DNA of 64,000 nt. Source: Raphanus sativus. Its lineage: Eukaryota > Streptophyta > Magnoliopsida > Brassicales > Brassicaceae. Of this stretch, positions 33,233 through 45,687 are shown piece after piece (the stretch's first letter is position 1; each line of letters starts with the position of its first letter). Below the pieces are notes generated by a model that saw only the letters and a list, made by a program, of their open reading frames with translations, did not search any database and was not told where the DNA came from. A program made the position numbers and the translations under genes. Location: NCBI RefSeq assembly GCF_000801105.2, contig NC_079517.1, positions 16,492,001-16,556,000 of the forward strand, written 5' to 3'.

Positions 33233-34861
33233 ACCGCTTTGACTGGTCGTGCTTCTTTTCTTTTGTTGGGGTTATTTGTGAAATAACTAAAAAAAGGAAA
33301 TTAATTTTTTAAAGAAAGGGTAGAGAGAGATAAGAAGAGAAAAGATGAGAGAGAATGTAAAATTAGTTAGTTAGTTTATTTTGGGTTTTGGTTTGGTTAT
33401 TGGGTAGAAATTCCTTTTTTTTTGTTTTGGATTATTTCAGTTTCTTTATTGTCTAAATAAGTTGTACCCAACATTCAGAAAACAAAAAATGGTTAAATCT
33501 TAATATTGTATCAAACAAAAAAATTTACTGCAATTAGTTTTTTTTTTGGGACAAATTACTGCAATTAGTTAAACCCTCAAAACTTAGTTAACTACTTACT
33601 CCACTGCCACAAGTAAACAGAGCAATTAGAGGACGGTGATCTCCAGGAATAGCGCACCATTAAATTCCATGTGGGGGCTCCCACACTGGGCTCCCACACT
33701 CGAACCCTCTCTGCGATGTGTCGGTGTGACTCCACACAATAACAAAATCAATTGTGGAAGAGGACATTCTTGTTATTTTCTACTGCAATTACACTATCTA
33801 TTTATCGGCAAGTATTTATTTAGTCCTAAAGTTCTCAGAACCATTTACCTGAATAATTTATCTAACTAAAATTTAACTATATATTTTTCTTAAAAAAATA
33901 GTACCAACGATCAATCCGAATCAAAAAAAAAAATGTGTTAGAATTAATTTTTAGGGGTTCAATCGTGCTTCATCTTAATAAGAATACACACGTTACTTAC
34001 ATTTAAACAACTTTATACCAAGAATTAAACACTAAATGAGCTTATGCCCGACCTCAAATTAACTATTACTGCTTAATTATTTTTTTATCATATTAATTGT
34101 GTCTAAATTTTTGTATAAATTATCATATAATGTACTTTTCTGTTTTAGTTAAATACATAAATATTAAAAATTTCAAAAAAATAATTTAGTCAATCATAAA
34201 AACTATAAAATATAAATGGTTAAGCAGTTTTCAATAATGTCAAATGTACTAAAGAAAAATCAAAATATTTTCTATTCTTAAGCAACAACAACAGTTTATA
34301 TTTTTTTTTCCAAAAAAAGCAGTTTATATTATAAACAGAAAATATATTATATTATTGTATTTACACAGGCATTTATATATATATATATATATATATGTAA
34401 TTATGTGCTAAATTCCCGCTGAATTGAACGCGGCATTGGTTTTGGCTTTTAACATTTTATAGTACTATTATTCTTTGTTCAAAATATTACAAAGAATAAA
34501 TTTATTATGATGGAATAATACTCTAGTGAAATATACTACTATATTTGGTTTACATGTGTCGTCTCCTTGGCTTCTTCAGAAAATCGATTTTGAATGTTGT
34601 TTTATTCCCGTCGTACAACATCAACACCCTCTCGCTCATCGTCGAGTCTCGTTAATCCATTGATTGTTTATCCAATTTTTGGATTCGCGTTTCGTCTTCC
34701 ATCTTCGAGCTTCCTCATCCGAACATCCTTGTTGGTTTTAGGTTGTTTAAGTAAAAGTTTTGTTTTCAGTGTGGAGATCGGAGATCTGGAAAACAGAGAT
34801 CGAGTCGTTGTGTGTGAATGTTTTGGATTGGTGGAAGTGGAGCGAGAGTGAGTGTGAAGAG
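33233..34861. other. Spacer and 5' region of GAUT15
   Basis: Mostly AT-rich, with a GA-rich tract near 33315-33355 and a (TA)n run at about 34373-34396. From about 34560 the sequence becomes more GC-rich and is likely the GAUT15 promoter and 5' leader. Short ORFs at 34594-34851 are probably UTR. Confidence 0.4.
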
Positions 34862-37800
34862 ATGAAGTTTTACATATCGACAACAGGGATTGAGAAGGTT
34901 ACCATATCGAATCCCGGTAAAGGAAGCGCGGGAGGGGCAAGGAGATTCTCTGGACGGACGTTGATACTGTTGCTGCTGGTGCTAGCCATCCTACTCCCTT
35001 TTGTTTTCGTTTGGTTCGCGTTTCTCGTCCTCGAATCCGCCTCCGCTTGCGATTCTCCACTTGGTACTTACTATACTTTCTTCTCAGTTTTCGATTTTGA
35101 CTTACATCGAAAATTATATTAAGATTTATTGAAGAAAAAAAATATTCATCTATATTTAAACATTGAAATAACATTTTTCTTTATTTAGAATGAGAATTAT
35201 CATTTCAAATAATATTTTCTACTTCCAGACTAATTTTAATGTTAACGGATTTGGCAATATTTAGGACAGTATATTACTCCGATATTATATCTTGTGATGG
35301 TGAATTTGTTGCTGCAATGTGTGAATTTAATAAAATGTTTGGCTTTGATTTGAATTATATCAATAATCTTTTTTTTTATTATCAAATGATTATATCATTT
35401 AATCTATATTCGTATTGAATACCATGTGCTTGTGATTCTGGTTCATGTGTTAACACTTTCGTATGTTTGTAAATTTAATATTATTACTTTTTTCTTTCTT
35501 TTGACTGTATATTCTCAGATTGCATGGGACTACGACTTTTTCGTGGGGGCGATACATCTCTGGTAAGCTTTTTGTTTTACTCTCCACTATTAAATACTAC
35601 ATGATCTTCATTGTAATTTTTATGTCGGCAAATGTTATACAAGTATTACCGTATCCATAAAGATATTTTCGTGTGATTATTTCGGTTTAGTTAAGCTTTT
35701 TAATCATTTATGATGGGGAACAAATTCAACACTTGCTATAGTGCTGCTACTCAAGAGAAAAAAGATATGATTGTATTGTACGGGGAAAAAGTAATTTCCA
35801 GCTGTATTACGTTAGTGTTGCTGGTGTCGTCTAGTGAGCCTTCTTACCCTTGTGGGTACGTGATCATTTCATGTCATTGTCTTGGAACAGAAGAGAGATG
35901 AAAAGTAAAAGTAGTCTTAGGGTGAATTGTGATTTGCTCCATTTTCTTGTCCATGCAATGACTTTTCTCGTATGATTTTTACTTTGATTGAAACAGACAC
36001 TTGTTGGATTTTTCGTCTTGGTAACTAATAAATATAGAATGATTCTAATTTGTTATTTAATGCCGTTGAATAAACTCTGGTCTGTATCAACATGTGGGAT
36101 TTTTGGAAACGAGCCCACAAAGTGGTTTCTTGTCATCTTTTTACCTTTCTTACTTTATTAGAAGTTAGAACATAAGCATGCCCTAGAGTGTGTAGTTAGA
36201 AGCATCACTAAGGGAGCTTATAAGTATTACCGAAAGGAACAAATATATTCGTAGATTTTATTGGATTACTATAGATGCCAAAACCAATGTAGTAAGACTA
36301 AGACAATACTTGGATATATGCAGGAGTTTAAACTTTCCACTCAGTTTGCTAACATGTCACGTGGCAGATTAAGCTGCCACGAGAAAACCAATAGCCACTT
36401 GGTTCCTTTTCCCTTAATACGTAGCAACAAATAGGAACAAAGAGAAACGAGACAGACGGATAATTCCAATAGATGACTTAGAAAGGGATTTCTTTCGGAT
36501 CAAATGCACTGTTTCCCTTTTGTTGTTTTGTGTCATGAGTTTATGTAAAGACACGTATGGCAGCTTTTTCGTTAGCAACAACTCATCATGGTACGACAAA
36601 TGCGTGTTTGTGACTCTTTCAGAAAATTAGCGAAGAGTTGACACGAGCGCTAGTGGAAGAGACAGGTCAGGACGGTAATGGAATAGGAAAGAAGGGCTCA
36701 TTGGAGTCATTTGATGAACTTGTCAAGGAGATGACGTTAAAACGCCGTGATATAAGAGCGTTTGCTTCCGTGACTAAGAAGATGGTACGTCTTTCTAGCT
36801 TCACTCCTTAAAAAAGTTTCTGACTAATACTGTAGTAGTGTCAGCTTCGGTAAAGAGTAAGGTTATATTTACTATAATCAACTATCTCGAAATATAAATT
36901 CATGGGTTAGATGAGGGTTATTGTACCTTAATCTAGTGTCTCTAGATAAACTGTTGGAATCGAGATTATTGGTGCCTAGATTAAGCAGAAAGAGATGTTG
37001 GTTTTAAGGTCAACTGATCGCATCAGACATTCAACAATCAATTAAAGCATACATAGACTAGTCTTCTTGTATTGAGAAAGACAAAAGCATGTAACACTTT
37101 GTTATCTATAATTTTTCAGCTGTTGCAGATGGAACGTAAAGTCCAATCAGCGAAACATCACGAGTTAGTGTACTGGCATTTAGCTTCCCACGGTATTCCC
37201 AAATGCCTCCATTGCCTTTCCCTCAGGTTAACAGAAGAGTACTCTGTCAACGCGATGGCTCGAACGCGTTTGCCTCCACCTGAGTTCGTTTCTCGTCTGA
37301 CTGACCCATCTTTTCACCATGTTGTCATCTTGACCGACAATGTTCTGGCTGCCTCTGTCGTCATATCTTCCACTGTAAAAAACGCTGTGAGTCCAGACAA
37401 GTTTGTCTTTCACATCGTTACAGATAAGAAAACCTATACACCTATGCACGCTTGGTTTGCTATCAACTCTGCCTCATCGCCAGTTGTGGAAGTAAAGGGT
37501 CTTCATCAATATGATTGGCCTCAAGAAGTGAATGTCAGAGTTAAAGAGATGCTGGAGATTCACCGCATGATTTGGAGACGGCATTATCAGAATCTGAAGG
37601 AATCTGATTATAGTTTCGTGGACGGTACTCGTGAGCAGTCCTTGCAAGCTCTAAACCCTAGCTGCCTTTCCCTTTTGAATCATCTTCGCATCTACATTCC
37701 CATGGTAAAAGTCTTTTACCTCCACTCAACTCTTCTCTGACCTTTAAACAACCGTTCTGTTTTGTCATTCTCTTTTCTTTTTGGGACCACGCAGCTTTTT

Positions 37801-38471
37801 CCAGAGCTCAACAAGGTAGTGTTGTTGGATGATGATGTAGTAGTACAGCGTGATCTTTCGTCTTTATGGGAAACGGATCTCAACGGTAAAGTCGTTGGTG
37901 CAGTTGTTGATTCATGGTGCGGAAACAACTGTTGTCCGGGAAGAAAGCACAAAGACTATTTCAACTTCTCACATCCTGTTATCTCATCAAACTTACTTAA
38001 AGATGACTGCGCTTGGCTTTCTGGTATGAATGTCTTTGATCTCAAAGCTTGGAGACAAACCAATATCACAGAAGCTTACTCCACATGGTTAAGACTCGTG
38101 AGTATATATATATGCATATCAGTCTCATCTCTTCATCATATTATCTACACTTCAACTTAGCTATACAAATCTTGATTCGACTGCAGAGTGTTAGCTCTGG
38201 ACTACAGTTATGGCAACCAGGAGCTTTACCACCAACTCTACTTGCATTCAAAGGACTCACACAGTCTCTTGACCCCTCATGGCACGTAGCTGGATTAGGA
38301 TCTCGATTCGTTAAATCCCCTGAAGAGATACTGAAATCTGCTGCGGTTTTACATTTCAGCGGTCCAGCGAAACCGTGGTTAGAGATTAGTAACCCTGAGG
38401 TACGATCTCACTGGTATATATATGTAAACTCCTCCAACATCTTCGTTAGAAAATGTAAAATCATGAACTGA
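34862..38471 (+). CDS. GAUT15: Galacturonosyltransferase 15-like (GT8 family)
   Basis: Six exons (34862-35063, 35519-35562, 36623-36784, 37120-37704, 37795-38097, 38187-38471) join in frame for 526 residues. A short basic N-terminus precedes one membrane segment (about residues 34-57), giving a type II Golgi protein. The GT8 core is present: the Mn/UDP-binding [11 protein letters not shown] (Asp343-345), the segment [11 protein letters not shown], and the HFSGPAKPW motif (about 488-496). By family, GAUT proteins transfer galacturonic acid from UDP-GalA into pectin; a specific activity for GAUT15 is not established as far as I know. It lies tail-to-tail with SHP1, 402 bp between the stop codons, an arrangement also expected from Arabidopsis. 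All introns are GT-AG. No lesion seen. Confidence 0.93.
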
Positions 38472-38873
38472 TGAAAGAAAACGAGTGATAAAAAGCCAAT
38501 ACTAGCTAGGAGCTGTATGAGAGAACAGAGGGAAGTAGGTTTAGCCTTCAGCCTCTGCTCATAGTTCTCTCATGTCCATATACTAAAGAGTAATATAGAG
38601 TAAAGGACATTAAACTAGACTTTATGAATTTATAGTTTTTTTTTGTTTTGTTTTGATTTTCTCTAATAGTATAGTATAATGCATTTTGTTTAGTTATAGC
38701 TAACACATCACAAGATAGATGTTTGTAAGTTTGTATTTTTCAACCGTTAATTTATTTATGTTATTATTATTGGAACCTAAACTATGCATGAGAAGAAGTT
38801 ACTCTTATTTAGTGTCTTTCTCGGAACAATCGTTTTGAGGGGAAGAAACAAGTTTTTTTTTTCATGTTCAAGC
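38472..38873. terminator. Shared 3' region between convergent GAUT15 and SHP1
   Basis: The two stop codons are 402 bp apart, so both 3' UTRs and polyadenylation sites must lie here and may overlap. AT-rich; no distinct AATAAA signal was pinned down. Confidence 0.4.
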
Positions 38874-41800
38874 TTAAACAAGTTGAAGAGGAGGTTGGTC
38901 TTGACCGGAGAATTGTTGATTTGGTTCAAGTAGGTTAACCGGAATATAGTTCCGGTTATAATGCTGCGACTGGTCATGGGAAGATAAACCGGATTCGTAA
39001 ACCGCTGTCCCTTGTATCACACTCGAATCCTGCTGCTCCGGATTCAATCTCGCACCTTGCGATATCTGCAAAGACCGAACATCAAAGCTTGGTTTGTTAC
39101 ACACGTCATCTAGGGTAGGTGGTGATGTAAAGAACAGAGATTGAGACCAACCTTAGCTCGCAGGTACATGTTATCGTGTTGCAACTCCATTTTCTACACG
39201 AGGGAACTCAAAAACCTAAAAAGACGGCGAAAGATATGGAAGAAGCTTGCTTGTAGAACACTACTTACCCTCTTCTGCATATACTCTATCTCCGCCAATA
39301 ACAGCTCATTCTGCGAATTTTTTCGTATGAGTGAGAGATTTATATAAGTTATGGAGAGACAAATAGACGTTAGATCAAGTACCTTCTTGGATCGGACGCG
39401 GCTGATTCCTTTTTCAAGTCGTCCTTCGAGGTTTTTGAGTTCCTTGAAGTTCAAGGAACCAAGTGATTCCCCAACTATATGCCTTTCAATTTATAAACAG
39501 CAACATTAACTAAACAATACCTCTATAATAGAGAAGTTTTTTTTTTTTGACAAAAAGAGATAGAGAAGTATTTTTCAAAACAAGAAACAATATATGTAAC
39601 CTCCTGAAGAGTTGATAACTTACCTGTTAGAATTCTGAATGTCACGAATCTGCCTCCGAAGCTTAGAGGCTTCTTGCTGATAGTACTTCAGAGTTCCATG
39701 CATACAAACACCAAAACGTCACCGTGTTAATGCTTTTAAGAACCCAACCAATTCTTCTCATCATAGAAAGTAGAAACGTGAAAAAGAAAAAGAGAGGGAG
39801 GATAAAAGAATTAAAGAACGGTACCTGAGTGTTAGTTTCGGTGACAGAAGGAGGGTTGACGGCATGGAACAAGCTTTCTTGTATCTTTCAATTGTACCCT
39901 TCACACTAAAAAGCTCAAGAATCTATTAGATTTAGTCTAATAAATATAAACTCTTAATAATCATAGTAATTAATGTATTTTTATTAGGGTTTTAGAAAGT
40001 TTATTTTCCCGGCCAAAAACCTTAAAATCGACGAGAAAGGAATGTGGGGTTTTGAAGTTTGGACCAGTCTCTGATTGCCGGTACGAAGAGATAATTTCAA
40101 TCAAACCAATTATGCTTGCGTATCATTTTTTTTTAAATCAAATCTGCGTATCATATTTTTCAAGGTAATTTACATAAAATAATTTACATACAATAAGATA
40201 TGGCTGTCAGTGCAGTTAACTGAAGTTAGGATACAAGGTACTATTACACTAGTCGTATGGTTTCAAATTGGTAATTAGGAGGAATACACAACAAGGTCCA
40301 TGCATATTATATGCAGTTTCAGTTTCATCACAATATGCTTTTAAGGCCAGTAATTGTTTATAGAGATAATAACACATAAATGGAGCGCAGAATGCCAGAG
40401 ATTCCCCCGTACCATTTTGAGTTCCAACACTTCTCTTAGTTATCTCCCTCTCATTAATATATCTAAGGACTACATATGTATACATTTTTCAAATGGCCTA
40501 TATTTTAAACATCAATTTTGTTATTTTAACAATCGATGAGTGGTTTCAATGCAAGTTCAGAATTTCAACCAGTCCAATTCTCTTAAATATTTTTTTTCAT
40601 ATTTTGTCACAAAAATAGTTCATAAAGAAGAAAATGACCAAAATGTTTCATTTAAGAGGAGAAAAATACATTTATACCATATAAATAAATACAAATAAAT
40701 AAATAAAAATAGAAAAAACAAAAAAATTATAAAATAAAATTTTTAGTAGTTTGGAATTATATGTTTTCAAATTCGAACTTTTTATAATCTTTTGATTTTT
40801 TTTTCATATTTTCTTTTTGCATTTCGAAAATGCTTTTGAAACTATTTTAATTTTTAGTATTTATTTTTTATTTTATAAAAAATTTAAACACTACACCCAA
40901 AATCTCACCTCTTAACTTTAAACTCCAAGGTTTAGATTAGTTAACTATAAGAGTATAAATGTATATTTATCTCTTTAATAAAATATTTCAGTCATTTTGA
41001 TTCTTAAAGACTATATTTGTGACAAAATAAAATTTATGACTATCATAAGGAATTTCTCTTTCAACTAGTGTAGCAAAGGATATATGTGAGACTTGTAAAG
41101 AGAAAAAATAAATCCTATTATTATATGTTAAACCTAATTGCAAATCCCATTTCTAGATCAAATATATATAAATGGTAGCAAATAGCAACTCATTTTAGAT
41201 TAGAAACTTAAGAACTGCATTTATATTGTTATACATAATGCTCTCTAATTACATCTTTGGTAAAGTTAAACATTAAATGTAAACTAGTACAGTTTTTTTT
41301 TTAGAAAGAGAGTTGAAATTCTGAACTTGCATACTAGTACAACTTTTTTTCAGTCACATATATATTTCTCACGACCAACTCCAGAAAATGAAATTTTCAG
41401 TTTTCATTTGCCTTTTGGGGCTAGATTAAATAATTATAGGGATCCCTAGCTAGTGACAACTGATCATTAGGCTTACACTAGACAGAGGGTTACATAAGTC
41501 TTGCATATTTATATAATATACATGCTATTTCGTGTCAAGAAAGTACCCAGCTCGTTTACTGATCAATCCCTAATATTAATTTGAATAAAGAAATTTCATG
41601 GAGAGGCTGACATGCATCAGATCTAATGATTTGCAGAAAGAGAGTGACACCAAAAAAGTCTAACGAGACGAAGTTGAGAAGACAAAAAAAAGTTGAGAAG
41701 ACAAGACGGCTTTCTTCCTTATTCAGTATTTACTTACACATTTAGAGAGATAATAATAGTTCTAGAGAGATATTTAATTTAGAAAACAAGAAAATCCAGG

Positions 41801-42155
41801 ATTGTAATTTAACAAGAACCCTAATCTTGATTCGACACGTCACTTCTCCATACTTTTAACTAAGATTTTCTTGTAGTAGTAGTAGTGAACCAAGAAAGCA
41901 AGATCAAGAAGGTGCAGGAGAAGCGTACCTGTTGTTGGCGTACTCATAGAGACGGCCACGAGTAGAGAAGATGACGAGGGCAACTTCAGCATCACACAAG
42001 ACAGAAAGCTCATAAGCTTTCTTAAGAAGACCATTGCGTCGTTTGCAGAAAGTTACTTGACGACTTGTTGTGTTCTCTATCCTCTTTATCTCTATCTTCC
42101 CTCTTACTAGCTTCTTGCTACTCTCTGCGTCGTGACTACTCCCACCTTCCTCCAT
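38874..42155 (-). CDS. SHP1: SHATTERPROOF1 (AGL1) MADS-box gene with an exon 2 frameshift
   Basis: Seven coding exons on the minus strand: 42155-41929, 39905-39825, 39685-39624, 39482-39383, 39310-39269, 39193-39152 and 39065-38874. They match Arabidopsis SHP1 exon by exon from memory: the N-terminus [16 protein letters not shown], the MADS domain, the K domain ([17 protein letters not shown]) and the C-terminus [13 protein letters not shown]1 acts with SHP2 to set valve-margin identity and fruit opening. Exon 2 is 81 bp, one short: after KKACS (about residue 89, near 39865) a base is missing. The frame then shifts and meets TAG early in exon 4, giving about 125 residues without the K domain. 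The first MADS residue is Val where Gly (GRGKIEIKR) is expected. Intron 1 is 2,023 bp. It is a pseudogene, or carries a sequence error; the splice sites are all intact. Confidence 0.92.
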
Positions 42156-43628
42156 TGATTCTGTGATACACCAGATGAATAAAAACAACATAAAAGAGGG
42201 AGAGAGATTGATCTAGAGCAAAGCTTAAGCAAAAGAGGTTGATATAGAGAAACTAATTAAGATTGTTGATCAAATCATTTTGCAGATCAAGTATAACCAA
42301 GAGGATCATATAATTTGGTCATAAAACTTAGGTTTTAGGGTTAGTTAATGATCAAATCTCTTTGTAGATAAACAATAATCAAGAAACATATCAAATCAAC
42401 GAATAGGTAACAAAGGATCAGATATTGAATTGAAAATGAAAAGAACTCTGAATATATAGATATTGTATATTAGAGTTATTCTATATAGACTGTATACTAT
42501 TCAGAACCTGACCTGGGGTTTAAAGATTATGATAGATCAGTCAAAGGAGAAGTGGGTTATGAGATATTGTTCTTGAAGAGATACTATATACTTTTATAGA
42601 TCTCAGTATCACTTAACTTCTTTCTTCTGCTTTTCTAATAATTATGTCGTTTTAAAAATAATATATCTCTCTCTTTCAAATTTGGTTTATGATCAGTTTC
42701 ATTTGAAGGACTATTTTTTTAAGGTATTAAGACCCCACTTGCAGAAGCTCAGAAGCTTACAAGTTTTTCTTAGCTGAAATATATTTATACATATAAAAAC
42801 AAACAGATCAATTATCTACCAATTTTTAAAAAAGCACAGACTCAACAAAGCTAGAATTCACACTTTTTATTTCTCTACACATGCATATAAAGAGATATAT
42901 GCATGTTTATAAATTATAAGTGAGATGTATATTTTTCTTTTCTTTTTTGAAGTATTCAGATCCCACTTTCGAAAACAGAAGGTTACAAGTTTTACTTAGC
43001 TGAAATATATTTATACATACCAGAAAGAAAACAAAACAGATCAATTATCTACCAATTGTCAAAAAGCACATACTCAACAAAGCTAGAAACTCACACTTTT
43101 TATTCTCTAATACATTCATATAAACAGATATGGATATTTATAAGTTATAATATGAATTGAAACTGAAAACTAATTAAAGAAAAAGAGAAAATGAGTAGTA
43201 GGTGGAGGACATTGAAGGAGGACCATCCAATATCTTTCATGAGAAGGGGGGAAAGGAGAGGGATGGGCTCTGTTTCACATCAGAACCATCTTTTGGAAAT
43301 TCCCTTTTTATGGTAATCTTTTTCTCTTCCTTTTTAAACACGTCTGCGTTTCAATTAATTAGATGCTCCTCTCCCCATATGTGTTCATATTTGAACTTAA
43401 CCAGTCTAACAATAACCTAGTTGAATTAATTCAACCAAACTGTAGATAAACTGATAACTTCTAGCATTCTAAAATATTAATTCTACAGTCCATGTAGCTA
43501 GTAGAATGTATTATGTTTTGATAAGAATGTGAATTTTTATTACCAAAGATAATGACACAAGTAGATTGTACGTATTGTTTTCATAAAGCCAAATCTAAAA
43601 TATTAGTTGTACGTAGTAACCAAATATG
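42156..43628 (-). promoter_or_regulatory. Upstream region of SHP1
   Basis: This is sequence 5' of the SHP1 start. It contains a tandem duplication (42727-43150) and a purine-rich segment near 43240-43265. No perfect CC(A/T)6GG box was found. A near match with seven A/T lies at 43303-43313. No other gene is seen. Confidence 0.5.
42727..43150. repeat. Tandem duplication (~226-bp period) in the SHP1 upstream region
   Basis: The block with TTAGCTGAAATATATTTATA, CAGATCAATTATCTACCAAT and CTCAACAAAGCTAGAA occurs twice, at about 42727-42917 and 42958-43150. TAGCTGAAAT starts at 42771 and 42997. The copies differ by scattered substitutions and small indels. Confidence 0.9.
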
Positions 43629-43631
43629 TTA

Positions 43632-43892
43632 GAGCACTTACATAGAAAGTTCTCATGGGAGGTTCTCACCATTAAACAAAGAAAAGGTAAAGAGAGAGAA
43701 GATGATGAGGTTCAAAAATGAGAACATTTGATCAACTTTTCAAAACCCTAATTAATAAACACTTGCCAAGTCTCAATTTATTCAATTCTTATTTCAAAAT
43801 AAAAAATAAGTTTTTATTAAAATTATATTAAACTACTATTTTTTTAACAACAGTATAATTTTTTTGTTTAAGAACCAAGAATGAAGATGCTC
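43632..43892. mobile_element. Tourist-like (PIF/Harbinger) MITE
   Basis: Ends GAGCACTTACATAGAAAGTT and TTCTTGGTTC-type complement ending GAAGATGCTC are inverted repeats. TTA is duplicated on both sides (43629-43631, 43893-43895), as expected for PIF/Harbinger elements. 261 bp, non-coding. It lies about 1.5 kb upstream of the SHP1 start. Confidence 0.75.
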
Positions 43893-43895
43893 TTA

Positions 43896-44575
43896 CTACT
43901 AACTTGCTAGTAGAATACTGTATTGTTTTCATAAAGTCAATTTTCTAAACTCGATGCTTTCTTTTAACTGCAGAATGTTTTTTATAAGTTCAATTTATAA
44001 TACGTTCACAAGTGAAATTAGTGAATTTTTTTTTGCAAACAATATAGACTATATTAAGGAGGGGAATATTTGATCCAAGAACACCATCTAAACAAAGGAT
44101 CAAAAGTTATAGACACTGCTATCCTTAGCTAGAACATTAGAGTTTCAAATAAAATAATGCAAATATCAATAATCAAAAATGATTTATAACCATATATGAC
44201 ATAATGCATGCATATTTATTTGATCATTGTAACTTGGAAGCATATATATATATATGTAAGAAATGCAAAAGTACAATTGCATTCAGTCAAAAAAAAGTAC
44301 AATTGCAAAAGAAAAATATTTCGTGAAAAAGTCGATGACAAGAATGTACACATAGAGATGTAGGTGCGGTAAAAAATGGAGATGTGATGAAAGAGACTTG
44401 CATGTGAAATTGGCATCAATCAAAAAAAAAAAATTGGCATCAACTTCTCCTAGTACCTGAATCCTTTATGGGAAATAGGCGATAACAAATAATATATTGT
44501 GTTTTCATCCTTTATCTTCCTTCTCTCTTCGATTTTTGCCCCTTAAACCTTTTTGGATATATACTCTTCCAAGTA
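43896..44575. other. AT-rich spacer
   Basis: No gene seen. A short duplication AAAAGTACAATTGCA occurs near 44268 and 44294. Confidence 0.4.
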
Positions 44576-44583
44576 GTTCCACC

Positions 44584-45571
44584 TAGAGATGTCAATTGGG
44601 CGGGCCGGACGGGTTTGGGCGTGTCTAAATGGGATTTATTTTTTTGCTGGACATTTTTGGTCGAAGCCCAAATAAAACCATATTCAAATGAGACCATAAC
44701 CAAATAAGACCATGATTTGTTGGGCTATCCATAGGACCCATATGTCCATTTAATGTAAACAACATAATTTCAGTTCTTTTGATTTTTGCGGGAAATTGCG
44801 TTTTTCGGTTTTAGCAAGAAATTGTGTTTTCCAATTTTCGCGAAAAATTGCATTTTCTGGTTTTGGCGGAAAATTGCGTTTTTCAATTTTTAGGGGAAAT
44901 TATGTTTTTGGTTTTGGCAGGAAATTGTGTGTTTTCCAGTTTTTACGGGAAATTGCGGTTTTCGCTTTTTGCGGGAAATTGCGTTTTCTGGTTTTAGGGA
45001 GAAATTACGTTTTTTGGTCTTGGCGGGAAATTGCGTTTTTTATTTTGGCGAGAAATTGAGTTTTTTGGTTTTGACAGAAATTGCATTTTTCAGTTTTGCC
45101 GGAAAATTACGTTTTTCCGATTTTGGCAGACTACTATGTTCTTTTTCCTATTTGGCAAAAGATTTATGTTTTTTTGGTTTTGGCAGAAAACTGTGTTTTC
45201 TAGTTTTGGTGGAAAGCTGCATTTTCCCGGTTTTGGCAAGAAATTGTGTTTTTTAATTTTGGCGGGAAATTGCGTTTTTGGGGTATTAGCGGAAAAATGT
45301 TTTGTAAAAAAAAAATCGAAGAAAATCGTAGAAAAAACGCAGACGACGAAAAAAGTTATTTGTATTTTTGCCTAATTTTCTAAACCCTAGACATTTAAGT
45401 TTATTGGGCCGCCCATTGTCCAAGTGGTTAAACCCAATGTTGTCCATGATGTAATTGAGTTCACCCATTTGGACAAAATTTAATTATGGTCTAATATGGG
45501 TTTGTCCATTTCGGTCCATATCAATTTGGACATGGACCGCCCATTAATAACCCGCCCATTTGACATTACTA
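44584..45571. mobile_element. hAT-like element carrying an array of E2F-like sites
   Basis: Left end TAGAGATGTCAATTGGGCGGG and right end CCCGCCCATTTGACATTACTA form an inverted repeat. Perfect 8-bp duplications GTTCCACC lie at 44576-44583 and 45572-45579. Subterminal regions contain further matching motifs (AAATGGGATT, ATTTCGGTCCA). The core (44784-45303) is a minisatellite described separately. There is no transposase. It lies 2.4 kb upstream of the SHP1 start codon. Confidence 0.85.
44784..45303. repeat. Minisatellite of ~20 units of ~26 bp with TTGGCGGGAAA (E2F-type) motifs
   Basis: The consensus unit is roughly TTTTGGCGGGAAATTGCG plus a T-rich spacer. Exact TTGGCGGGAAA (complement of TTTCCCGCCAA, the plant E2F consensus) occurs at 45020-45030 and 45259-45269. 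GCGGGAAA also occurs at 44788-44795 and 44971-44978. Other units are one or two changes away. The array leaves all three plus-strand frames partly open (GKLRF-like repeats), so the 87-114-codon ORFs here are artefacts. Confidence 0.85.
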
Positions 45572-45687
45572 GTTCCACCCCATGCTCTACTGAAAACTCT
45601 AGACCAAGAACATCATACTAGTCTTTTCCTTCGTTGCGTGGGACCTTTTGCAGTCAATCTGATCTGAAATATAAGGAGTTTCAAATA

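Noticed and set aside
43303..43313. CArG-like box upstream of SHP1
   Set aside because: CCTTTTTATGG has seven A/T between CC and GG rather than six, and lies ~1.15 kb from the ATG; not enough for a call.
44796..45375. Overlapping 87-114-codon plus-strand ORFs with GKLRF-like repeats
   Set aside because: They come from the 26-bp minisatellite, which keeps several frames open at once. No start context, domain or splice structure.
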